A stretch of DNA of 32,041 nt from positions 1 to 32,041 of the forward strand of contig JAJZME010000079.1 in NCBI GenBank assembly GCA_021803035.1, written 5' to 3'. A model generated the notes under the pieces. That model did no database searches, was not told where the DNA came from, and saw only the letters and a program-made list of their open reading frames with translations. Below are positions 24,933 through 32,041 of this stretch, one piece after another; the stretch's first letter is position 1; each line of letters opens with the position of its first letter. The position numbers and the translations under genes were made by a program. This DNA is from Acidobacteriota bacterium (GTDB lineage: Bacteria; Acidobacteriota; Terriglobia; Terriglobales; Acidobacteriaceae).

Positions 24933-25367
24933 ATGCCCGCAAAACGCAAATCCAAAGGCGCATACATGATCTCGGCGGTAGCCGAGATGTATGAGATTCA
25001 CCCGCAGACCCTGCGCCTCTACGAGCGCGAGGGCCTGCTGAAGCCGTCGCGCACCGAGGGCAACACGCGCCTCTACACCGACGAGGACCTGGAGCGGCTG
25101 GAGTTCATCCTCAACCTCGCCCGCGACCTGGGCGTGAACATCGCCGGCATCGCCATCATCCTGCAGATGCGCGAACGCATGGAGGAAATGAACCGGCAGA
25201 TGCAGAGCTTTGTCGAGTACGTGCGCTCGGAGATGCTCTCGCGCTTCCAGCAGGCTGCGACCGGCTCGACCGGCGCCATTGTGCCGCTGCGCAAGCCCGC
25301 GGTGGACAAGGCTTCGCCTGCACCCAAAGGGCCACGGCCGATCAATTCCGAAGAACCCAGGCCGTAA
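24933..25367 (+). CDS. hspR: MerR-family heat-shock repressor HspR
   Basis: 144 residues. The winged-helix domain reads YMISAVAEMYEIHPQTLRLYEREGLLKPSRTEGNTRLYTDEDLERLEFILNLARDLGVNIAGI, which is the HspR type (no effector-binding cysteines). A coiled coil (MRERMEEMNRQMQSFVEYVRSEM) and a Pro/Lys-rich tail follow. HspR represses chaperone genes and is released under heat stress, often with DnaK as co-repressor. Its place directly after dnaJ supports the call and suggests co-transcription. Confidence 0.87.
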   Translation: MPAKRKSKGAYMISAVAEMYEIHPQTLRLYEREGLLKPSRTEGNTRLYTDEDLERLEFILNLARDLGVNIAGIAIILQMRERMEEMNRQMQSFVEYVRSEMLSRFQQAATGSTGAIVPLRKPAVDKASPAPKGPRPINSEEPRP

Positions 25368-25471
25368 CCGGCGGCAAACATCCGCTTGCTGCTTCGTTTT
25401 CGTGCGCTGGTTTCGCCTCATTCGCTCCCCGATGAGCGAAACCCTCCTATAAAATTGCCGCCATCAACCGG

Positions 25472-25477
25472 TATTCT
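25472..25477 (+). promoter_or_regulatory. -10-like hexamer upstream of the glycosyltransferase
   Basis: TATTCT ends 9 nt before an ATG that lacks a Shine-Dalgarno sequence. A second AT-rich match, TATAAA at 25449-25454, is an alternative. Confidence 0.3.
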
Positions 25478-25486
25478 TATTTCTGC

Positions 25487-26674
25487 ATGTGGCACATTCT
25501 CGTCGCGCTTCTGGCGCTGGCCGGTTTCGGCTTACTTACATCAACTGTGTTTGCGGGCATGGTGCTGGCAGCCGTCCCCGGCTACCTGGGCGAACGCCGC
25601 CGGGCGCTCGCCCAGCTTGCGGAGCGGCCTGGCTTCACGCCGCCGCTGACGCTGTTGAAGCCGCTGCACGGAGCCGAGCCAGAGCTGGATGCGCATCTGG
25701 CCACATTTTTTGAGCAGGATTACCCCCAATACGAGATTCTGTTCTGTGCCCGCGATGCGCACGACGCCGGGCTGGAGACGGCGCGCCGCGTGGCGGCACG
25801 CTATCCGCATATTCCGGCGCGCTTCTTCTCCACCGGCGGCCAGCCTCCCTACATCAACGCCAAGGTCGCCTCGCTGGAAAAGATGGAGGCCGACGCGGCG
25901 CATCAGATTCTCGTCATCAGCGACAGCGACGTGCGCGTGACGCCCGATTATCTGCGCGCCGTGGCCTTGCCCTTTGCCGATCCGGCCGTGGGCGGCGTCA
26001 CCTGCCCGTACCGCGGCGTTGCCGTCGAAGGCGGCCTGTGGGCCCGGCTTGAGGCCGTGGGCATGAGCGTGGAGATGACCGCCGGCGTCCTGGTGGCGCG
26101 GGCCATGGAGGGAATGCAGTTCGCGCTGGGGCCGACCATGGCCTTCCGCCGCGAAAGCATTCGCCGCATGGGTGGCTTTCGCGTCACCGCCGACTACTGC
26201 TCCGACGATTTCATCCTCGGCAACGAGACCTACAAGCTGGGCGACAAAGTGGCCCTCAGCCACCACGCCATCGATCACATCGTCCTGCATGCCGATTTTG
26301 TGCAGTCGCTCAAGCACCAGGCCCGCTGGATGAAGTCCACGCGCTTTTCCCGGCCCAAAGGACACTTCGGCACGGCGCTCACCTTTTCCCTGCCCTTCGG
26401 AATCCTGGCCTGGGTGGCGGCCGCGGCGCTGGGCCACCCGTGGTGGGGGCTGGCGCTGCTGGGCTGGAGCGTGGCCACGCGGCTGGCGATCTCCGTTGCC
26501 GTGGGCGGCCTGGCGGTGCGCGATCCAAGCTGGTTCGGCCTGCTCATCCTCTATCCGCTACGCGACCTGATGGGGTTCGGCTTTTGGGCGGCCAGCTATG
26601 CCAGCCGGCGCATCCTCTGGCGCGGCCGCGTCTACGAACTGCTGCCGGGCGGCAAGATGCGGGCGGTGGCGTAG
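25487..26674 (+). CDS. hpnI: Membrane glycosyltransferase, ceramide-glucosyltransferase/HpnI type (GT21-like)
   Basis: 395 residues. An N-terminal membrane helix (residues 3-30) is followed by a GT-A catalytic domain: LLKPLHGAEPEL, FFEQDYPQYEILFCARD, the DxD-like ISDSDVRV (about 145-150), GPTMAFRRESIRRMGGF, the acidic base region YCSDDFILGN and the (Q/R)xxRW motif HQARWMKSTR (about 278-287). Two or three C-terminal helices complete it. HpnI homologues transfer N-acetylglucosamine-type sugars to bacteriohopanetetrol; ceramide glucosyltransferases share the fold. No other hopanoid gene is in the window, so the acceptor is inferred and the symbol is tentative. Confidence 0.8.
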   Translation: MWHILVALLALAGFGLLTSTVFAGMVLAAVPGYLGERRRALAQLAERPGFTPPLTLLKPLHGAEPELDAHLATFFEQDYPQYEILFCARDAHDAGLETARRVAARYPHIPARFFSTGGQPPYINAKVASLEKMEADAAHQILVISDSDVRVTPDYLRAVALPFADPAVGGVTCPYRGVAVEGGLWARLEAVGMSVEMTAGVLVARAMEGMQFALGPTMAFRRESIRRMGGFRVTADYCSDDFILGNETYKLGDKVALSHHAIDHIVLHADFVQSLKHQARWMKSTRFSRPKGHFGTALTFSLPFGILAWVAAAALGHPWWGLALLGWSVATRLAISVAVGGLAVRDPSWFGLLILYPLRDLMGFGFWAASYASRRILWRGRVYELLPGGKMRAVA

Positions 26675-26756
26675 GGCGTTCTTCGTGAAATTACCGCCAT
26701 TTTCGTCTCGGGGCGGCTCCGGGGCAGTGCCGTTCGCAGGAGCCTTCCGATAGACT

Positions 26757-26762
26757 TAGATT
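26757..26762 (+). promoter_or_regulatory. -10-like hexamer directly upstream of ffh
   Basis: TAGATT ends 5 nt before the ffh ATG; TAGACT at 26751-26756 overlaps the same region. There is no Shine-Dalgarno sequence. Start of transcription at or next to the ATG is possible. Confidence 0.3.
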
Positions 26763-26767
26763 GAGCC

Positions 26768-28162
<1,395 letters not shown>

Positions 28163-28169
28163 TTCGGTC

Positions 28170-28349
28170 TCACCCCTGCGCCAGCACCATCTCCGGCGCA
28201 ATCCAGGCGCGAGATCCCGGCGTGACCAGGGATCGCTGGACAATATCGATCTCAAACGGCAGGCGGCATTCGACCAGCGCCTCCAACCCCTCCTTTAGCC
28301 TCTCGACAGCTTTGCCTGGCGGTGAGTAATCGATCCTGGCCAGGCGCAC
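28170..28349 (-). pseudogene. Probable C-terminal remnant of a minimal nucleotidyltransferase (MNT-like)
   Basis: A minus-strand frame from a GTG at 28349 to a TGA at 28170 encodes 59 residues, closed upstream by a TAG at 28355-28353. The stretch VERLKEGLEALVECRLPFEIDIV resembles the end of MNT-type proteins, whose usual pattern is 'L...LEES.LPF.VDIVDW.....F...I....V'. The N-terminal GSxxxxxxxxxDxD nucleotidyltransferase motif is absent, and I could not find it in the other frames upstream. I infer a truncated gene copy; a short real protein or chance similarity remains possible. Confidence 0.4.
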
Positions 28350-28602
28350 ATTCTATGTCGCCCTTCCAGCGGAACGATGGAGATTGGCATTTCTTCGGTC
28401 AATCCGGCACAGACGGCTCCGACGCGGTTGTTTCGTCCGGGCCGCTGAACCGGCCGCAGCCCCCCTCGAAAATGGCCTCTCGAACGGCATTTTATTCCCC
28501 CCGGGCCATAAGAGTCGCATCCTAAACAATAAAAAAGGCTTACATCTGACCACCCTCCCAGGTCCAGCGCCCCGGATCTGGCCTGCCATGCATTGGAGTT
28601 GA

Positions 28603-28608
28603 TACAAT
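28603..28608 (+). promoter_or_regulatory. -10-like hexamer directly upstream of the RlpA-like gene
   Basis: TACAAT (within TTGATACAATGG) ends 6 nt before the ATG at 28615. A GGAG lies 16 nt from that ATG, too far for normal use. The 250 bp upstream of here otherwise hold only the remnant at 28170-28349 and nothing else recognisable. Confidence 0.4.
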
Positions 28609-28614
28609 GGGCAG

Positions 28615-29226
28615 ATGGGCAAAACACGGAAAACACGCAACTTGAACGCAAAAACGCAGCCGGGAATTCATCTCCTTGCTGGCGTTTCGTCGATTGCGCT
28701 GTCCGCTCTGGTGGCAGCTATCTTTGCCGCCGTGACAGTGCATGCGGATGCGCGGCTTCCCGCGTACGAGCCATCCACCCCCCCAGCCACAGCGATAAGC
28801 GGCGCGCCGGATTTCTCGATTGCGCCGGCTGCGCCGCGTCTGGTGTCCATTCAACCGCCCAAGCCAGTCTCTGATCCCTCCAACCCGGCGGCTACATTTC
28901 ATGGCGTGGCCTCCTGGTACGGCCCGCGGTTCAACGGACATCTCACGGCAAACGGTGAGGTCTTCGACATGTATGCCCTGACGGCGGCGACCACGGAGTT
29001 CCATCCCAGGCTGCCGCTGGGCACAAAGGTGCGCGTGGTCGACCACCGCACTGGCCGCTCGGTGGTCGTCCGCATTACGGACCGCGGTCCGCTGCCCAAC
29101 GGGCGCATCATCGACCTGTCGTATGGAGCGGCGCGCAAGCTCGCCATGGTCCGGCACGGCGTTGCCTACGTCCACCTGCACGTGCTGCAGTGGGGCAAAG
29201 ACCGCTATCACGACGGCGGAAAATAG
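28615..29226 (+). CDS. RlpA-like secreted double-psi beta-barrel protein
   Basis: 203 residues. A basic N-terminus and a hydrophobic helix (about 20-42, ending VHADA) form a signal peptide or anchor; a Pro/Ala-rich linker reaches to about 92. The double-psi barrel then reads GVASWYGPRFNGHLTANGEVFDMYALTAATT, LPLGTKVRVVDHRTGRSVVVRITDRGP and GRIIDLSYGAARKLAM, all RlpA signatures. Characterised RlpA proteins cleave glycan strands stripped of peptides and act at the septum. No lipobox cysteine and no SPOR domain are present, so septal recruitment would have to differ. It converges on the M1-like gene. Confidence 0.88.
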   Translation: MGKTRKTRNLNAKTQPGIHLLAGVSSIALSALVAAIFAAVTVHADARLPAYEPSTPPATAISGAPDFSIAPAAPRLVSIQPPKPVSDPSNPAATFHGVASWYGPRFNGHLTANGEVFDMYALTAATTEFHPRLPLGTKVRVVDHRTGRSVVVRITDRGPLPNGRIIDLSYGAARKLAMVRHGVAYVHLHVLQWGKDRYHDGGK

Positions 29227-29246
29227 GCGCTTTTCAGCCTTGGATA

Positions 29247-29279
29247 GCATCGGCCTGCCATTGACGGCAGGCCGAATGC
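29247..29279. terminator. Bidirectional hairpin between convergent genes
   Basis: CGGCCTGCC (29251-29259) pairs perfectly with GGCAGGCCG (29266-29274), with flanking GCAT/ATGC extending the stem past one bulged A. It lies 20 bp after the RlpA-like stop and 58 bp after the M1-like stop on the other strand. There is no long T-tract on either side. Confidence 0.6.
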
Positions 29280-29337
29280 GCATATTCTCCGGCGAACTTG
29301 CGCGCCGCAAACCCTCCGCGTCCCCGCTGCGGACCCC

Positions 29338-31413
29338 TCAGTCGGAGCTGGTGGGCAGCTTGTACGGTTTTTGCAGGTACTCGCGCGCCTCATTGAGGGC
29401 CCCCTGCGTGTTGTCGTTGGTCTGCAGCGCCAGCCGGTATTCGTTCACCGCGCGGTCGCGCTGGCCGGTAATGTCGAAGATCTTGCCGATCTCGATATGG
29501 CTCCAGACCTGGGTCCACGGCGGAATGTCGTCGCCGCGCAGCGCGGCGCGGAAGGCGTTCACGCTGGCCTGGTAGTTGTGCTGCGTGAACAGCACCTCGC
29601 CGATGCGGTAGTTGGCCAGCGAGCTCTCCGGGTTGTACTTCAGCGCCTGCTGGTATTCGTCCAGCGCCCCAACCAGGTTGCCCTGTTCCACCATGTACTG
29701 CCCTTTGAGGATGGCGATGCGCACGTGCATGTCAGGCGTGAACTTCAGCACCCAGTCATTGGGATCGAGGGTGATGGTCCGCGGCTCCCCAAAGGTGTCA
29801 ATGACGAAGTGCGACCGGTCCCCCACCACATCGACCTTCCGCGTCACCGTCTGGCCGTTGGTCTCGATCTGCAATTGCACCGGCATATTGAACAGGTCCA
29901 GATTCTGGTCAATCGAACCGATGGTCCTGAACCCCTGGTTGTTCCCCAGCCGGTAGACAGACCACTTGTCTGTGAACTGCGGCGCGCCGGTGCCGTTCAC
30001 CCACTGTGAGAAGAACGGAAGCAGCTCCTGCTGGCTCTGCTCCTCGGCCACCTTTTCAAATTCATCGTTGGTGATCGATTTGCCGCCATACTTGGTCAGC
30101 ACCTCCTTCAGGGTCGCGAAGAAGGCCTTGTCGCCGATCACGCCGCGCAGCATGTGGAAGACCATGCCGCCCTTGTCCAGGGTCATGGACTGGAACTGGG
30201 GCGAAAACGGGTCCACCCGCGACATGCTGGAAAGCGGAATGGTGTCGTAAGCCAGGGCGCTGGCTTCCACGTCCACAAGCGCGTTCTTCAGCGCGCTTGC
30301 GCCGCTCTTTTGCTCCAGATACATCAGCTCCCCATAGCGCGCCATGCCATTGGTGATCCAGGCGTCATTGAGGGTGCGCGGGCTCACCAGACAGCCCCAC
30401 CACTGGCGGACCATGGTGTTGGCCAGCAGGCGTGTGCCCGACGCGTTGTCCACATACGCGCCGGGGATGGCCGCCAACTCCGGCGCCCACACCGAGCTCA
30501 GCGTCCCATTGGGAATCTCAACAACATTGAGCCTCACGCTCGGCGCCTCAACTCCAAACAAGCCCGTAAAGAAGTTGAATTCGTCGTTTGCCGTCTGGGC
30601 CAGTTGGTTTCCCGAGGCCTGGTGTTGCACCGTCAGGTAGACCTTGACGTTGCCCGCCCCCACGGAAAACGGCCCCACAAAGCGCCCGGCGATGACGGTT
30701 CCGGGAAAGTCCGGTTTCGACCAGGCGAAGCTCCACTCCTCGCCCGGCTTGCCGTCCGAAAGCGTCACCGATTTCGGCGTTCCCTGCGCGCCGCTGGCAA
30801 AGACGCGCATTCCCTGCGGTACGGTGATGTGCATCTCCGCCGAGAACCGGTCGGTCATGTACCCGGTCATGGGAAACCAGCGCGCGGGATAAAGCAGGTA
30901 GGTGATGGGATCCTGAATGGCGGCCAGCTTGAGTCCCGGCACCGGTCCGGCCTCGTCCCCGGTGAGGATTCCCTCATAAGTGAATGTCCAGGTAACCGGC
31001 TGCCCCTCAACAAACGGCTTGTTGCTGATAACCCGGACAGACCCGTCGGCCGTGCGTTCGCCGTTGAGCTGATTGCCGCTGGCGTCGGTAATATTGGTGA
31101 TCTTCAGCGCCGGGTGGAAGCCAAAGGTCACCACATCGAGGTTGGGCGGCGCGGTAAAGGTAACCTGCGCGGTGGCCGAAATACGGTGTGCTGACGGGTC
31201 CAGCACGGCGTTAATGACGTAGTTGGTGATGTGCAGCGCCGGTTGCTGGAATTCCTGGGCGCGCGCAGGCGCCGCAAGCGGTACCGCTGCGGTCCAGGCC
31301 AAGCCCAGAACCATCGCCAGGCCGCCGAAAAAGGCCGGGAAGACACCCGGCCGCTGGCCAAAGCGCAAGTTGGAAACCCTCCGACGTACAACAGACATCA
31401 TCAAAGTCGTCAT
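29338..31413 (-). CDS. M1-aminopeptidase-fold pseudoenzyme with C-terminal TPR repeats
   Basis: 691 residues. A long N-terminal segment ends in a hydrophobic signal sequence (to about residue 52, APARA). The N-terminal beta domain follows (YVINAVLDPSAHRISATAQVTF). The gluzincin-like domain aligns exactly at RLLANTMVRQWWGCLVSPRTLNDAWITNGMARYGE. The family HExxH-x18-E becomes NTMVR (332-336) and Asn355, with the same spacing, so all three zinc ligands and the catalytic Glu are gone. The GxMEN exopeptidase motif is also absent. From about 560 there are TPR-like repeats (GNLVGALDEYQQALKYNPES; HNYQASVNAFRAALRG; GQRDRAVNEYRLALQTN). It is probably a periplasmic scaffold or binding protein. lpxB ends 51 bp upstream, so the two may share a transcript. 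Several ATGs near the start leave its exact position open. Confidence 0.85.
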   Translation of the reverse strand: MTTLMMSVVRRRVSNLRFGQRPGVFPAFFGGLAMVLGLAWTAAVPLAAPARAQEFQQPALHITNYVINAVLDPSAHRISATAQVTFTAPPNLDVVTFGFHPALKITNITDASGNQLNGERTADGSVRVISNKPFVEGQPVTWTFTYEGILTGDEAGPVPGLKLAAIQDPITYLLYPARWFPMTGYMTDRFSAEMHITVPQGMRVFASGAQGTPKSVTLSDGKPGEEWSFAWSKPDFPGTVIAGRFVGPFSVGAGNVKVYLTVQHQASGNQLAQTANDEFNFFTGLFGVEAPSVRLNVVEIPNGTLSSVWAPELAAIPGAYVDNASGTRLLANTMVRQWWGCLVSPRTLNDAWITNGMARYGELMYLEQKSGASALKNALVDVEASALAYDTIPLSSMSRVDPFSPQFQSMTLDKGGMVFHMLRGVIGDKAFFATLKEVLTKYGGKSITNDEFEKVAEEQSQQELLPFFSQWVNGTGAPQFTDKWSVYRLGNNQGFRTIGSIDQNLDLFNMPVQLQIETNGQTVTRKVDVVGDRSHFVIDTFGEPRTITLDPNDWVLKFTPDMHVRIAILKGQYMVEQGNLVGALDEYQQALKYNPESSLANYRIGEVLFTQHNYQASVNAFRAALRGDDIPPWTQVWSHIEIGKIFDITGQRDRAVNEYRLALQTNDNTQGALNEAREYLQKPYKLPTSSD

Positions 31414-31464
31414 TGCATTGCCGCCGATCTTGTAGGCAGTTGAATTCGCATTCCAAAATTGTGG

Positions 31465-32041
31465 TTATGAGTGAGCGCAGAACTGCACTGCCGCCCGTGC
31501 AGCCTGAGAGTCTCCATCGAGCTGTGCAAGAACAATCTCAGCCGCACGTTCAATTGCGTTCCCGCCTTGGCTGCCGCCGCCTGCCGGATGCACTCGCAGC
31601 GCCTCCCGGACGGCGGCCAACCCTTCCATGATGGACTGACGATCAAACCCATCGGGTAGCAGTCGCCTGAGGTGTTGGATGATATTAAACGCCTTAAAGT
31701 CGTCTTGGATCAACTCCGGAACCACGCGCCGGCCGGCAATCAGGTTGGCCATCGCCACATGCGGCACTTTCACCATCCGTTTGGCGATTGCGTAAGTGAC
31801 CGGCGACACCCGGTATACCACCACAAACGGGTTGCCGATCAGCGCGGCCTCCACCGTCGCCGTTCCGCTGGCCACCACCGACGCCCGCGCGTGGCGCAGC
31901 GTGGCCCGCGCATCGCCGGTCAGGCGCACCGTCAGACCGCCCGCCAGCCTCTCCACCAGTTGCTCGGCCACCCGCCGCTGCGCAGCGCTCAAAGTCGGCG
32001 CCAGCGGAACAATAAACTCAGATTTTTCGCCAGGGCACTGT
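31465..32041 (-). CDS. lpxB: Lipid-A-disaccharide synthase, C-terminal part (truncated by window edge)
   Basis: About 191 residues are visible, read from the window end to TAA at 31467-31465. The GT-B C-terminal domain reads EFIVPLAPTL, ASVVASGTATVEAALIGNPFVVVYRVSPVTYAIAKRMVKVPHVAMANLIAGRRVVPELIQDDF, the diagnostic LpxB block (family GT19). It joins UDP-2,3-diacylglucosamine to lipid X to make the lipid A disaccharide at the inner face of the membrane, implying a lipopolysaccharide-bearing cell. The frame is intact to the edge. It is upstream of and co-directional with the M1-like gene. Confidence 0.92.
   Translation of the reverse strand, partial: QCPGEKSEFIVPLAPTLSAAQRRVAEQLVERLAGGLTVRLTGDARATLRHARASVVASGTATVEAALIGNPFVVVYRVSPVTYAIAKRMVKVPHVAMANLIAGRRVVPELIQDDFKAFNIIQHLRRLLPDGFDRQSIMEGLAAVREALRVHPAGGGSQGGNAIERAAEIVLAQLDGDSQAARAAVQFCAHS

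Overview
The window is a GC-rich chromosomal segment of a Gram-negative (diderm) bacterium, most likely a member of the Acidobacteriota (Terriglobia-like). Evidence for a diderm is a partial lpxB, a beta-barrel porin, an RlpA-like protein and several secreted proteins. The phylum call is an inference from protein style: a type I glutamine synthetase with no adenylylation motif, an HpnI/GT21-type glycosyltransferase, a DnaJ-HspR pair and a small 'SCADYY' zinc-ribbon protein. Most of the content is ordinary housekeeping; I see no phage, CRISPR array, rRNA, tRNA or insertion sequence.

Layout. 1-255: C-terminal end of an unrecognised gene (+). 290-4519 (all minus): APC amino-acid permease, a 51-residue very basic protein, a secreted glycine-zipper envelope protein and an SGNH/GDSL hydrolase. 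4604-7387 (-): UvrD/PcrA helicase with an unusual acidic insertion. 7388-10186 (+): a 495-bp gap with a possibly structured leader, then glnA, a strong terminator and recX with a probable CTG start. 10217-10522 (-): ABM-type monooxygenase. 10729-14654 (+): alaS and mutY. 14667-14924 (-): small zinc ribbon. 15025-15456 (+): OsmC-like peroxidase. 15575-16342 (-): orphan OmpR/KdpE-type response regulator, divergent from a BBP2-like porin (16962-18206, +) that is followed after a long gap by a second APC permease (19011-20795, +). 20970-22834 (+): PP2C phosphatase and a tail-anchored Ser/Thr kinase. 22965-23596 (+): a HigBA locus whose toxin looks decayed. 23692-25367 (+): dnaJ-hspR. 25487-28162 (+): HpnI-like glycosyltransferase and ffh. 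28170-28349 (-): probable nucleotidyltransferase remnant. 28615-29226 (+): RlpA-like protein. 29338-32041 (-): M1-peptidase-fold protein with TPRs that has lost every zinc ligand, downstream of the truncated lpxB.

Themes. (i) Two translation-start classes coexist: genes with clear Shine-Dalgarno sites, and genes (alaS, mutY, the glycosyltransferase, ffh, rlpA-like) with none but with a TANNNT hexamer 5-9 nt before the ATG, the pattern of leaderless transcripts. (ii) A possible outer/inner-membrane uptake unit (response regulator, porin, APC permease) shares a near-identical AT-rich palindrome in its intergenic DNA. (iii) Two hairpins with unrelated stems carry the same 15-nt loop core. (iv) Several genes show loss of function: the M1 pseudoenzyme, the HigB toxin and the nucleotidyltransferase fragment. 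No single undescribed multi-gene system is evident; the strongest leads are the M1 pseudoenzyme, the glnA leader and the shared-loop hairpins.
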